Shown: positions 27,814-36,523 of the stretch, in pieces | Layout of the letters: every line of letters starts with the position of its first letter | Position numbering within the stretch: the first letter of the stretch is position 1 | From: Cellulomonas phragmiteti | Lineage (GTDB): Bacteria > Actinomycetota > Actinomycetes > Actinomycetales > Cellulomonadaceae | Direction: 5' to 3' | Length of the DNA: 64,000 nucleotides | Assembly: GCF_016862775.1 (NCBI RefSeq) | Contig: NZ_BONP01000017.1 | Coordinates: forward strand, 1 to 64,000 | Program-made: the position numbers and the translations under genes | The notes under the pieces: generated by a model | The model's input: only the letters and a program-made list of their open reading frames with translations | Databases searched by the model: none | What the model was told of the DNA's origin: nothing

Positions 27814-28365
27814 GTGAGGAGACCGGGGTGGCAGCCGGTGCTGCAGGCACTGGTGCAGGACAGGTACGGCGCGCTGGTCGCCCGCGCGACGCTCGTGACG
27901 GGGACCCGCGCCGACGCGCTCGACCTCGTCCACGACGCGCTCGTCGCGACCTTCGGCGCCGGCGCCGCGTTCAGCAGCGTCGCGCAGGCCGAGCAGTACG
28001 TGTGCCGGGCCATCACGACGCGCTCGGTCGACCGGGTGCGGCGCGGGATCCGCGAGCGCCGGGCCGTCGAGCGGCTCCAGGCCATGACCCCGACGTCCGT
28101 GGTCGACCCCGACCCCGACGTCCTCGGCGTCGACGTCGTGGCGGCGCTCGCGGACCTGGCACCCCGCGAGCGTGCCTGCGTGCTGCTGCGGCACCTCGAC
28201 GACCTGTCCGTGGCCGAGACCGCGAGGACGCTGAACCTCAGCGAGGGCGCGGTCAAGCGCTACACCGCGGACGGGATCGCCCGCCTCAACGCCCGCCTGG
28301 GCACGACGTCGGCACCGTCCGACGTCGTCGACGTCCGGCTCGTGCCCGGAGAGGAGACCCGCTGA
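27814..28365 (+). CDS. SigE-family (ECF) RNA polymerase sigma factor, copy 4
   Basis: A 183-residue sigma factor: region 2 with QDRYGALVARATLVT, ALDLVHDALVATFGAGAAF and YVCRAITTRSVDRVRR; region 4 with LAPRERACVLLRHLDDLS and LNLSEGAVKRYTADG. GTG 27814 is chosen by alignment with the paralogs, with a purine-rich GGTGGGG upstream. Stop and partner start overlap by 1 nt (TGATG). Confidence 0.9.
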   Translation: MRRPGWQPVLQALVQDRYGALVARATLVTGTRADALDLVHDALVATFGAGAAFSSVAQAEQYVCRAITTRSVDRVRRGIRERRAVERLQAMTPTSVVDPDPDVLGVDVVAALADLAPRERACVLLRHLDDLSVAETARTLNLSEGAVKRYTADGIARLNARLGTTSAPSDVVDVRLVPGEETR

Positions 28366-29753
28366 TGACCGACGACCTGGCAACCCGACTCCGGGCCACG
28401 CGCGACGCCTACGAGGAGCGCGAGGCCGAGACCCGGCCCGACGAGGTCGAGCTCGCGCGCCTGTACCGGGACGTGCGACGGCACCGTGCCGCGCGTCACC
28501 TGCGGTCCGTGGGCGCCGTCGCCGCTGCCGGCGTCGCCGTCGCGACCATCGGCTGGTTCGGGCTGAACGTCGCACCCGACGTCCCGCCAGCGCAGACGCC
28601 GTCGCCGAGCCCTACCGTGACCGCCACGCCCACGCCGGACGCCGCTCCCGGGCCGACCGCGCCCGAGGTCGTGCGCGCACCCGTGGTCATCACCGGCATG
28701 CCGCCGATGTGGGAGCTCGACGACGCCACTCTCGCGGCCGTCGGCCCCGGCTGGACGCTGGTCACCTACGGTCCGCAGGACCAGGGTGGAGCCGACGTCC
28801 CCGCGCAGGTGGTGCTCGCCTCCCCGGGAGGCGACCTGTTCCACGTCGCCCAGGAGCCCGCCGGTCGCCTCGACGTCCTGGCGTGGGACGGCGGTCCGAC
28901 GGCCGTCGTCGCCGGCCCCGACGGGCGCGCATCGCTCGACCTGCGGACCGGTGCCCTCGCAGCGGACCCGCGAGGGCTGCCCTCCGGTGCGCACGCGTAC
29001 GGGCCGCACGCCGCGGGTGAGCTGTGGAGCGCGTCCGATGGCACGACGTGGGTGGTCCCCGCCTCCGGTGACGCGCGTGCCGTGCCCGGCACCGCCGGTC
29101 TGCGGCTGGACCTGGCACCCGACGGCGCCCGCGGGGCGGCGGTCGACCTCGACGGCCGGCCCGTGGTCGTCGACCTGCGCACGGGCGCGCGGACGGACGT
29201 CGGGGTCGCCGGCCTGCGGTGCAGCGTGCTCGGCTGGGCCGACGCGGCCAGGGTCGGGCTGCTGTGCACCGACCCGACGGACGCGGACGACGGCGGCTTC
29301 CTGCCGTACCTGCTGGCCGACCCCGGTTCCCGCCCGCGCTACGTGCTCGTGGCCGCGGACGGCTCCGGGTCGCCCGAGGTGCGCGAGATCCGCACCGGGG
29401 AGCTCGTGCCCGGTCGTGTGCTGCCGGTGCGACCCGGGACGGTCGCCCTGGCCGGCGCACCCCTCGGGGACGACGTCATCGAGTGCGCCACGTCCACGGA
29501 GCTGCGCACGGGGGACACCGTCTCCTCGCTCGTCGCGCCGGGCGACGCGCGACTGCCGCACACGACCGTCATCGGGGTGGTCGGGGACGTGGTGCACGTC
29601 CTGCGGTTCGTCTCGTGCGCGCCGGACGGCGACGCGGGGCCGAGCGAGACGGTCGTCGTCGACACGGTCACCGGGACGACCACGGTCCTGCCGGCCGGTC
29701 CCGTGGGTGACTCGACGATGGTCCCGGGCCGCGCGGTCACGGTCACGGGCTGA
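28365..29753 (+). CDS. Single-pass membrane partner of sigma copy 4 (candidate anti-sigma/sensor)
   Basis: A 462-residue protein: cytosolic helices (1-48, EEREAETRPDEVELARLYRD), a membrane span at about 49-68 (VGAVAAAGVAVATIGWFGL), a Pro/Thr linker (TPSPSPTVTATPTPD) and about 370 outer residues. The outer part shares GMPPMW and VGPGWTLVTY with partner 3 and carries propeller-like units (VVAGPDGRASLDLRTG, VVDLRTGARTDVGV) and cysteines (GLRCSVLGW, LLCTDP, IECATS, VSCAPD). It has a GAGAGGAG ribosome-binding site. Anti-sigma or sensor function is inferred from the constant pairing. Confidence 0.75.
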   Translation: MTDDLATRLRATRDAYEEREAETRPDEVELARLYRDVRRHRAARHLRSVGAVAAAGVAVATIGWFGLNVAPDVPPAQTPSPSPTVTATPTPDAAPGPTAPEVVRAPVVITGMPPMWELDDATLAAVGPGWTLVTYGPQDQGGADVPAQVVLASPGGDLFHVAQEPAGRLDVLAWDGGPTAVVAGPDGRASLDLRTGALAADPRGLPSGAHAYGPHAAGELWSASDGTTWVVPASGDARAVPGTAGLRLDLAPDGARGAAVDLDGRPVVVDLRTGARTDVGVAGLRCSVLGWADAARVGLLCTDPTDADDGGFLPYLLADPGSRPRYVLVAADGSGSPEVREIRTGELVPGRVLPVRPGTVALAGAPLGDDVIECATSTELRTGDTVSSLVAPGDARLPHTTVIGVVGDVVHVLRFVSCAPDGDAGPSETVVVDTVTGTTTVLPAGPVGDSTMVPGRAVTVTG

Positions 29754-29786
29754 GGACGCGGGCCCGGGGGCGCCGTCCGGGAACGA

Positions 29787-29827
29787 CGTGAGGGGTTGCC
29801 GTCGCGATGCGACGGCAACCCCTCACG
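29787..29827. terminator. Inverted repeat family, copy 3 (perfect 18-bp stem)
   Basis: The arms are identical to copy 1 and only the 5-nt loop differs (cgatg instead of tcagg). It lies 34 nt after the partner-4 stop and before the end of the convergent ino1 gene, an ideal place for a bidirectional terminator. Confidence 0.75.
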
Positions 29828-29941
29828 AACATGCGGTGGCGGAGGTCAGCGCTCGACCTGGGGTCGCGCTGGGCCTGCGTTGCGCTGCGGGCACCGGCCT
29901 GACGCTGCGCGCCGGGCCGGCACCCTCCGCTGCACTCCGGC

Positions 29942-31036
29942 TCAGCGCTCCAACTCGCCGCGGATGAAGGCCTCGACCTTGGCGCGGCCCTCGGTGTCCT
30001 CGGTCTGCACCGGCGGGGACTTCATGAAGTACGTCGACGCCGACAGCAGGGGCCCGCCGATGCCGCGGTCCTTGGCGATCTTCGCCGCGCGCAGCGCGTC
30101 GATGATGATGCCGGCCGAGTTCGGGGAGTCCCAGACCTCGAGCTTGTACTCCAGGCTCAGGGGCACCTCGCCGAACGCGCGACCCTCGAGGCGCACGTAC
30201 GCCCACTTGCGGTCGTCGAGCCACGCCACGTAGTCCGACGGGCCGATGTGGACGTTGCGGTCGTCCTTCTTGCCGGCCAGCGGGCCGTCGTTGAGGTTCG
30301 ACGTGACGGCCTGCGTCTTGGAGATCTTCTTGGACTCCAGGCGCTCGCGCTCGAGCATGTTCTTGAAGTCCATGTTGCCGCCGACGTTCAGCTGGTACGT
30401 GCGGTCCAGGATGACGCCGCGGTCCTCGAAGAGGCGGGCGAGCACGCGGTGCGTGATGGTCGCGCCGACCTGCGACTTGATGTCGTCGCCGACGATCGGC
30501 ACACCGGCGGCCTCGAACTTCGCGGCCCACTCCGGGTCCGACGCGATGAAGACCGGCAGGGCGTTGACGAAGGCGACGCCCGCGTCGATCGCGCACTGCG
30601 CGTAGAACTTGGCCGCGGCCTCGGAGCCGACGGGCAGGTAGCAGACCATGACGTCGACCTGCTGGTCCTTGAGCGTCTGGACGACGTCGACCGCCTCGGC
30701 GTCCGACTCCTCGATCATCTGCGCGTAGTACTTGCCGATGCCGTCGAGCGTGTGACCGCGCGACACCGGGACGCCCAGCGGCGGGACGTCGGCGATCTTG
30801 ATGGTGTTGTTCTCCGAGTTGAAGATCGCCTCGGAGAGGTCGAAGCCGACCTTCTTGGCGTCCACGTCGAACGCGGCCACGAACTCGATGTCCCGCACGT
30901 GGTAGTCACCGAACTGCACGTGCATCAGACCCGGGACCTTGCCCGCGGGGTCGGCGTCCCGGTAGTACTGCACGCCCTGGACCAGCGATGCGGCGCAGTT
31001 GCCGACGCCGACGATGGCGACGCGGATGGAGGTCAT
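29942..31036 (-). CDS. ino1: Inositol-3-phosphate synthase
   Basis: This NAD-dependent cytosolic enzyme converts glucose 6-phosphate to myo-inositol 3-phosphate, the entry step to phosphatidylinositol and mycothiol in actinobacteria. The 364-residue protein has the NAD-binding [16 protein letters not shown] at residues 6-21 and the family motifs [39 protein letters not shown] and [11 protein letters not shown]. It starts at ATG 31036 with an AAGGAG-type site, overlapping the padR stop by 4 nt. The padR-ino1 pairing implies control by the PadR protein and the operator at 31726. Confidence 0.95.
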   Translation of the reverse strand: MTSIRVAIVGVGNCAASLVQGVQYYRDADPAGKVPGLMHVQFGDYHVRDIEFVAAFDVDAKKVGFDLSEAIFNSENNTIKIADVPPLGVPVSRGHTLDGIGKYYAQMIEESDAEAVDVVQTLKDQQVDVMVCYLPVGSEAAAKFYAQCAIDAGVAFVNALPVFIASDPEWAAKFEAAGVPIVGDDIKSQVGATITHRVLARLFEDRGVILDRTYQLNVGGNMDFKNMLERERLESKKISKTQAVTSNLNDGPLAGKKDDRNVHIGPSDYVAWLDDRKWAYVRLEGRAFGEVPLSLEYKLEVWDSPNSAGIIIDALRAAKIAKDRGIGGPLLSASTYFMKSPPVQTEDTEGRAKVEAFIRGELER

Positions 31037-31671
31037 CCTCGCTCCTTCTCGTTTCGCGCCTCGGTGGTTCCCTCGGCGTCGTCTGCAGCGGCGGCCGGCC
31101 GGCCACCGCCTTCGGGGCGAGCGCGGCGCGTGCCGCGCTCGTTGTCGATGAGGTCGTCGAGCCAGCGGACCTCGCGCTCGACCTGCTCGAGGCCGTGGCG
31201 CTGGAGCTCGAGCGTGTACTCGTCCATGCGCTCGCGGGTCCGGGCGAACGACTGGCGGAACGTCTCCAGCCGCTCGGTGAGCCGGATGCGCCGGCCCTCG
31301 AGGATCCGCATGCGGGTCTCGGCGTCGGTCTGCGCGAAGAATGCGAAGCGGACGTCGAAGTTCTCGTCCTCCCAGGCCGCCGGGCCCGAGGACGAGAGCA
31401 CCTGCTGCAGGTGCTCCTTGCCCTCGGCGGTGAGCTGGTAGACGATGCGCGCGCGCTTGCTGGCCACGGTGCGGTCGCCCGGGGCGTCCACGCCGACGAT
31501 CCAGCCGCGGTCCGCGAGCCCCTTGAGGCACGGGTACAGCGAGCCGTACGACAGCGCACGGAACGAGCCGAGCACCAGGTTCAGGCGCTTGCGCAGCTCG
31601 TAGCCGTGCATGGGGGACTCCGCGAGCAGGCCGAGGATCGCGGGCTCGAGCACGTCCGTGCGTCCGCGCAT
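31033..31671 (-). CDS. PadR-family transcriptional regulator
   Basis: A 212-residue regulator. Its N-terminal winged helix is typical of PadR ([22 protein letters not shown], then [19 protein letters not shown] and [15 protein letters not shown]), followed by a long helical C-terminal dimer domain (about 105-185) and a low-complexity tail. It is the first gene before ino1, with a 4-nt overlap, and a perfect TATC/GATA-type operator stands 55 nt upstream of its start. It probably represses its own operon and so sets inositol supply. The ligand is unknown. Confidence 0.9.
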   Translation of the reverse strand: MRGRTDVLEPAILGLLAESPMHGYELRKRLNLVLGSFRALSYGSLYPCLKGLADRGWIVGVDAPGDRTVASKRARIVYQLTAEGKEHLQQVLSSSGPAAWEDENFDVRFAFFAQTDAETRMRILEGRRIRLTERLETFRQSFARTRERMDEYTLELQRHGLEQVEREVRWLDDLIDNERGTRRARPEGGGRPAAAADDAEGTTEARNEKERG

Positions 31672-32022
31672 CTCGCCTCCCGTGCTCGTCGGTCCCGACC
31701 CGGGGAGCCGGCGGCTGTCGGCTCCGATGTATCAACTCGATACATCCGGAGACTATGTCGGATGCGCGGTTCCGCACAACACGTGCGTCCACCGCCCGGC
31801 GGCGCCGCGTTCACCGCGACGTCGCGACGAGGTCGGCGTGCCGTCGCCGCGCGGTGCCGATCGTGTGAAGGGACACCGCGATCCGGACGTCCCGGGCACG
31901 TCCGGGACTGGCGCGCTCAGGCGGTTCGTCCATACTGAGCCCCGGCAGCGCCGCCCGGCACGCTCGCCAGCAGGACCGCCGGGGGTCGCCGCAGCACCGT
32001 CGTCGGCACGAGAGGTCCCCCG
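31672..32022. other. Divergent regulatory region between padR and the penicillin-binding protein gene
   Basis: These 351 nt contain the PadR operator (31726-31746) and a second inverted repeat, CCGGACGT-7 nt-ACGTCCGG (31883-31905), of unknown role. CATACT at about 31932-31937 could be a -10 element for the penicillin-binding protein gene. No gene is seen. Confidence 0.5.
31726..31746. promoter_or_regulatory. PadR operator
   Basis: GATGTATC-AACTC-GATACATC is a perfect inverted repeat with 8-bp arms and a 5-nt spacer. PadR proteins typically bind ATGT...ACAT palindromes of this kind, often upstream of their own gene. It lies 55 nt before the padR ATG. Confidence 0.82.
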
Positions 32023-34434
32023 TTGGCAGCCAGCAACCGCCGCGCAGCGCCGTCGCGCGCCCGGCGCGCGACGCGTCGACCCGCCTCCTCCGCCCGGGAG
32101 CGCGGCGGGTTCTGGAACTACCCGCGCCGCGAGCACACGGGCCTGCACCGCTGGCTGCCGTCGTGGCGCGTGATCCTCGGGACGTTCATCACCGGCGTCT
32201 TCCTCGTGCTGGGCGCCGGCGCCGCGGCGTTCGCGTTCATCCACCCGCCGGACGCGCTCGCGGAGGCGCGCTTCCAGACCACCACCGTGTACTACGCGGG
32301 CGCCGAGCCGGGCACCCCGGGCGAGGTCATGGGCACGTTCGCGGACCAGCGCCGCGAGCTCGTCGAGTACGGCGCGCTGCCGGAGCACATCGGGTACGCG
32401 GTCGCCGCGGGCGAGGACAAGACGTTCTTCACCAACCGGGGCGTCTCGCTCACGGGCATGGCGCGCGCGTTCATCAACAACGTGCAGGGCAAGCCGACGC
32501 AGGGTGGCTCGACGCTGACCCAGCAGTACGTCGAGCGCTACTACCAGAACACGACGACCGACTACTGGGGCAAGGCGAAGGAAGCGATCCTCGCGATCAA
32601 GATCTCCCAGAACGAGTCCAAAGAGCAGATCATGGGGCGCTACCTCAACACGATCTACTTCGGTCGCGACTCGTACGGGATCCAGGCCGCCGCCCAGTCG
32701 TACTTCGGCGTGAACGCCGCCGACCTCACGGTCGCGCAGTCGGCGCTGCTGGCCGCCGTCATCCCGTCGCCCAACAACTGGGACCCCGCCAACAACCGCG
32801 CCAAGGCGGAGCAGCGGTGGGGGATCATCCTCGACCGCATGGTCGAGATGGGCTGGCTCACCGCCGAGGAGCGCGCCGCGCAGGTCTTCCCGGAGCCGGT
32901 GCTCTACCAGAAGTCCGAGACGTACCGCGGTCCCAACGGGTACCTGCTCCAGATGGTCGAGAACGAGCTGCTGGCCACCAAGTTCTGGACCGAGGGCGAG
33001 CTGCGCACCAAGGGGCTGTCGATCATCACGTCGATCGACAAGACCGTCCAGGACCTCGCGGTGCAGTCCGCGCAGGCCCTGTACTCCGGGGAGCTGACCG
33101 ACGGCGAGGTCCCGAACGAGCGCCTGCGCATGTCGATCGTGACGATCGACCCGGCGACCGGCGGCATCGTCGCCCTGTACGGCGGCCCGGACTACCTCGT
33201 CGACGCCCGCAACACGGCGACCTTCGAGAAGATCCAGGCCGGCTCCACGTACAAGCCGTTCACGCTCGTCGCGGCGCTCGAGCAGGGGATCGGCCTGGGC
33301 ACGACGTACGACGCCGCCTCGCCGCAGGAGTTCGACATCGGCGAGGCCAAGCCGTGGCGCGTGCAGAACTACGCCAACTCCAACAACTTCGGCACCATCG
33401 ACCTCGCCGCCGCGACGGCCGACTCCGTGAACACGGTGTATGCCCAGCTGAACCTCGAGGTCGGCCCTGCCGAGACGGCCCGGGTCGCGGCCGCCGCGGG
33501 GGCCACGACCGAGCCGACCGTCGTGCCGTCCAACGTGCTCGGCACCGACATGGTCCACCCGCTGGCCATGGCCAGCGCGTACGCGACCTTCGCCGCCCAG
33601 GGCGTGCACCGTGACCCGCACGTCGTGCAGACCGTGCTGGACGACGACGGCATCGTGGCCTGGTCGCCCGACACCACGGGCGAGCAGGTGTTCGCGGCGG
33701 ACGTCATGGCCGATACGACGTACGCGCTCACCCAGGTCGTCGAGCGCGGCTCCGGCCGGAACAACGTCAAGCCCGTCGGCCGGCCGCTCGCCGGCAAGAC
33801 CGGCACGTCGCAGGACAACAAGTCGGCGTGGTTCGTCGGCTACGCGCCGCAGCTCGCCACGTCCGTCTCGTTCTTCCAGAACGGGGAGGACGGCAAGTCC
33901 CTCGACACGATCACGCCGTGGGACGGCCTGCGGCAGGTGACCGGTGGCTCGCACCCCGCGCTGCTGTGGGCGCACTACATGAAGCAGGTCTTCGAGCAGC
34001 CGAGGTACGCGCCGGAGGTGGCGTTCCCGCCGCGGGCGAACGTCGGACGGGTCGCGACGGCGGCGCCGACCGAGGAGCCCACCGAGGAGCCCCCGCCCGT
34101 CGAGGAGCCCGAGGTCCCCGTGGACGTCGTCGTGCCGTCCGGCCTGGGCGGGCGCACCGAGGCCGACGCCTCCGGCGCCCTGCAGGCGGCCGGCCTGGTC
34201 CCGCGCATCGTCACCGAGCGGTCGACGACCGTTCCGACCGGACGTGTCATCCGCGTCGAGCCGGGCGAGGGCGCCACCGTGCCGACGGGCGGGACGGTCA
34301 CGCTCGTGGTCTCCTCGGGAGCGCCGCAGCCCTCGCCGACGCCGCCACCCCCGCCGCCGGCGACCCCCGCTCCGGCACCGAGCCCGTCGGGGACCCCGCC
34401 GGCCGAGGGCGGCGGCGAGGCCCCGGCGCCCTGA
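32023..34434 (+). CDS. Bifunctional penicillin-binding protein (class A PBP1) with PASTA domain
   Basis: A membrane-anchored enzyme that polymerises and cross-links peptidoglycan. The 803 residues hold a basic cytosolic start, a membrane span at about 50-72 (VILGTFITGVFLVLGAGAAAFAF), a GT51 glycosyltransferase (EDKTFF, GGSTLTQQYVERYY, IMGRYLNTIYFGR), and a transpeptidase with STYK (active-site Ser), SVN and KTGTS. A proline-rich hinge is followed by one PASTA domain (about 700-768) and a Pro/Ala-rich tail. The start is TTG at 32023, supported by AGAGG 7 nt upstream; no ATG or GTG fits. It matches the PonA-like protein often found upstream of rpsF-ssb in actinobacteria. Confidence 0.93.
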   Translation: MAASNRRAAPSRARRATRRPASSARERGGFWNYPRREHTGLHRWLPSWRVILGTFITGVFLVLGAGAAAFAFIHPPDALAEARFQTTTVYYAGAEPGTPGEVMGTFADQRRELVEYGALPEHIGYAVAAGEDKTFFTNRGVSLTGMARAFINNVQGKPTQGGSTLTQQYVERYYQNTTTDYWGKAKEAILAIKISQNESKEQIMGRYLNTIYFGRDSYGIQAAAQSYFGVNAADLTVAQSALLAAVIPSPNNWDPANNRAKAEQRWGIILDRMVEMGWLTAEERAAQVFPEPVLYQKSETYRGPNGYLLQMVENELLATKFWTEGELRTKGLSIITSIDKTVQDLAVQSAQALYSGELTDGEVPNERLRMSIVTIDPATGGIVALYGGPDYLVDARNTATFEKIQAGSTYKPFTLVAALEQGIGLGTTYDAASPQEFDIGEAKPWRVQNYANSNNFGTIDLAAATADSVNTVYAQLNLEVGPAETARVAAAAGATTEPTVVPSNVLGTDMVHPLAMASAYATFAAQGVHRDPHVVQTVLDDDGIVAWSPDTTGEQVFAADVMADTTYALTQVVERGSGRNNVKPVGRPLAGKTGTSQDNKSAWFVGYAPQLATSVSFFQNGEDGKSLDTITPWDGLRQVTGGSHPALLWAHYMKQVFEQPRYAPEVAFPPRANVGRVATAAPTEEPTEEPPPVEEPEVPVDVVVPSGLGGRTEADASGALQAAGLVPRIVTERSTTVPTGRVIRVEPGEGATVPTGGTVTLVVSSGAPQPSPTPPPPPPATPAPAPSPSGTPPAEGGGEAPAP

Positions 34435-34441
34435 CGCCGGT

Positions 34442-34468
34442 CGCCCGGGCGGTCCTGCCGCCCGGGCG
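34442..34468 (+). terminator. Hairpin terminator after the PBP gene
   Basis: CGCCCGGGCGG and CCGCCCGGGCG form a perfect 11-bp stem with a 5-nt loop, 8 nt after the PBP stop and 178 nt before rpsF. There is no T-tract, as is common in this group. Confidence 0.7.
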
Positions 34469-34645
34469 CCCCTGCCCGACGATTCGGTCGACGGCCCGTC
34501 TACCGGTACGCTGGGCGACCGCCGTCCCTCGCGGACGGTTCGTCGTGCCCCCCACCCTGACACTCGTCGGGACCGGGCACGCCGAGACGCTTGAGACCCT
34601 CCTGTCACGGACCGACCGTGACCGCGAAGACCAGAGGAGGTGGGT

Positions 34646-34939
34646 ATGAGCCTGCGTCAGTACGAGATCATGATCATCCTCGACCCCGAGATCGAGGAGC
34701 GCACCGTCGCCCCGTCGCTCGACAAGTACCTGACGGTCGTCAAGACCGACGGGGGCACCGTCGACAAGGTGGACGTGTGGGGCCGTCGTCGCCTCGCCTA
34801 CGACATCCAGAAGAAGGGCGAGGGCATCTACGCCGTCGTCGACTTCACCGCGTCGCCCGCCACGGCCAAGGAGCTGGACCGTCAGCTCGGCCTCAACGAG
34901 GTCGTCCTGCGCACCAAGGTCCTGCGCCGCGAGGCCTGA
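34646..34939 (+). CDS. rpsF: 30S ribosomal protein S6
   Basis: A 97-residue S6, a small-subunit protein that binds 16S rRNA together with S18. It starts [20 protein letters not shown] and contains the conserved [21 protein letters not shown] 34646 has GGAGG 5 nt upstream (GAGGAGGT); a frame start at 34640 would be too close to that site. It is the first gene of rpsF-ssb-rpsR-rplI. Confidence 0.97.
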   Translation: MSLRQYEIMIILDPEIEERTVAPSLDKYLTVVKTDGGTVDKVDVWGRRRLAYDIQKKGEGIYAVVDFTASPATAKELDRQLGLNEVVLRTKVLRREA

Positions 34940-35032
34940 GACCTGCGTGTCGGTGCCCGCCGCTAGCGTCGGGCCCCAGCATCCGCGGCACCACGCCGCA
35001 GCCGATCCGTACGAACGAGCGAGGAGGCCGTC

Positions 35033-35563
35033 ATGGCCGGCGAGACCACCATCACGGTGATCGGGAACCTGACCGGGGACCCGGAGCTGCGCTTCACCCC
35101 GTCGGGCGCCGCGGTCGCGAACTTCACGGTCGCGTCCACGCCCCGCACGTTCGACCGCCAGTCCAACGAGTGGAAGGACGGCGACACGCTGTTCCTCCGG
35201 TGCTCGATCTGGCGGGAGGCGGCCGAGTCCGTCGCCGAGTCCCTCACCAAGGGCACCCGCGTCATCGTGCAGGGCCGCCTCGTGCAGCGCTCGTACGAGA
35301 CCCGCGAGGGCGAGAAGCGCACCGTGTACGAGCTGCAGGTCGACGAGGTCGGCCCGTCGCTGCGGTACGCGACCGCCAAGGTCACGCGGACCCAGCGGTC
35401 CGGCGGTGGCGGCTTCGGTGGCGGTGGCGGCGGCAACTCCGGCGGTGGCGGCTTCGGTGGCGGCGGCTCGTCGTCCGGTGGCGGCGCCCAGACCGACGAC
35501 CCGTGGGCGACGCCCACGGGTGGTGGGTCCGGGGGCGGCTACTCCGACGAGCCCCCGTTCTGA
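35033..35563 (+). CDS. ssb: Single-stranded DNA-binding protein
   Basis: A 176-residue SSB. The N-terminal OB fold (about 1-115) includes [20 protein letters not shown] and [19 protein letters not shown] glycine-rich flexible linker (runs of GGGGFGGGG) leads to the acidic tip DEPPF, which recruits replication and repair proteins. It binds single-stranded DNA as a tetramer. ATG 35033 has GAGGAGG upstream. It lies between rpsF and rpsR as in most bacteria. Confidence 0.97.
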   Translation: MAGETTITVIGNLTGDPELRFTPSGAAVANFTVASTPRTFDRQSNEWKDGDTLFLRCSIWREAAESVAESLTKGTRVIVQGRLVQRSYETREGEKRTVYELQVDEVGPSLRYATAKVTRTQRSGGGGFGGGGGGNSGGGGFGGGGSSSGGGAQTDDPWATPTGGGSGGGYSDEPPF

Positions 35564-35640
35564 TCGGCGCCCCGCACACCTGAACACTCCATCCCCGAGC
35601 ACGGCAACGCTCGGGGCTCCACAGATGAAGGAGCACCACG

Positions 35641-35877
35641 ATGGCCAAGCCCGTCGTCCGCAAGCCCAAGAAGAAGCAGAACCCCCTCAAGGCCGCCAAG
35701 ATCGACACGGTCGACTACAAGGACACGGCTCTGCTCCGCAAGTTCATCTCCGACCGCGGGAAGATCCGTGCGCGTCGCGTGACCGGTGTCTCCGTGCAGG
35801 AGCAGCGCCAGATCGCCCGTGCCGTCAAGAACGCGCGCGAGATGGCACTCCTGCCGTACTCGTCGTCGGCTCGCTGA
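35641..35877 (+). CDS. rpsR: 30S ribosomal protein S18 (cysteine-free form)
   Basis: A 78-residue S18 that pairs with S6 on the 30S platform. The core is typical ([22 protein letters not shown] and [24 protein letters not shown]). The N-terminus has no cysteine, so this is the zinc-independent form, unlike the zinc-ribbon S18 in the equivalent mycobacterial operon. AAGGAG lies 7-8 nt upstream of the ATG. Confidence 0.97.
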   Translation: MAKPVVRKPKKKQNPLKAAKIDTVDYKDTALLRKFISDRGKIRARRVTGVSVQEQRQIARAVKNAREMALLPYSSSAR

Positions 35878-35891
35878 GAAAGGACTGACCC

Positions 35892-36341
35892 ATGGCGAAG
35901 ATCATCCTGACCCACGAGGTCACCGGTCTCGGTGCCCCTGGCGACATCGTCGAGGTGAAGGACGGGTACGCCCGTAACTACCTCATCCCGCGCAGCCTGG
36001 CCACGCCGTGGACCAAGGGTGCCGAGAAGGACGTCTCGGCGATCCGTCGTGCCCGCAAGGCGCGCGAGATCGCCACGCTCGACGACGCGAAGGCCGTGCG
36101 GGACTCCCTGCAGGCCAACGCCGTCACCGTCTCGGCCAAGTCCGGCGAGTCGGGCCGGCTGTTCGGTGCCGTCACCACGGCCGAGATCGCCGCGGCGATC
36201 AAGGCCGCCGGTGCCCCGGCCGTCGACAAGCGCAAGATCGAGGTCGCCCAGGCGATCAAGTCGACGGGCGAGTACACCGTGCACGTCCGTCTGCACCCCG
36301 AGGTCTCGGCCGCGGTGACCGTCAAGGTCGTCGCTGCCTGA
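35892..36341 (+). CDS. rplI: 50S ribosomal protein L9
   Basis: A 149-residue L9 with the N-terminal 23S rRNA-binding domain ([20 protein letters not shown], then [13 protein letters not shown]), a long connecting helix and the C-terminal domain ending VHLRLHPEV-like ([19 protein letters not shown]). It starts 14 nt after the rpsR stop with AAAGGA upstream. It is the last gene of the operon and is followed by a strong hairpin. Confidence 0.97.
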   Translation: MAKIILTHEVTGLGAPGDIVEVKDGYARNYLIPRSLATPWTKGAEKDVSAIRRARKAREIATLDDAKAVRDSLQANAVTVSAKSGESGRLFGAVTTAEIAAAIKAAGAPAVDKRKIEVAQAIKSTGEYTVHVRLHPEVSAAVTVKVVAA

Positions 36342-36362
36342 TCTCCTCGCTCGCGCGAGCTC

Positions 36363-36400
36363 ACGAGGCCCCGTACCGCTCCGGCGGTGCGGGGCCTCGT
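36363..36400 (+). terminator. Terminator of the rpsF-ssb-rpsR-rplI operon
   Basis: A 16-bp stem (ACGAGGCCCCGTACCG with CGGTGCGGGGCCTCGT, one G-T wobble) with a 6-nt loop starts 22 nt after the rplI stop. Confidence 0.85.
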
Positions 36401-36523
36401 CGTCGTGCCCGGTGCCGTCCGTGGCTCCGCGCACGGGCGGTGGACACCCCCGCGAGGGCTCGGCTACGTTGCCTGCGCACGGCGGTCGACCGCCGTGCAG
36501 CCGTACCGAGGGGGCAGGACGTC

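Noticed and set aside
18053..29753. Zinc-binding anti-sigma (ZAS) domains in the four membrane partners
   Set aside because: No HxxxCxxC motif is present in any cytosolic N-terminus; anti-sigma function remains only a hypothesis.
26604..29827. CAACCC words in the inverted repeats as extra ECF promoters
   Set aside because: No CGTYNT box occurs 15 nt downstream of any of them on either strand.
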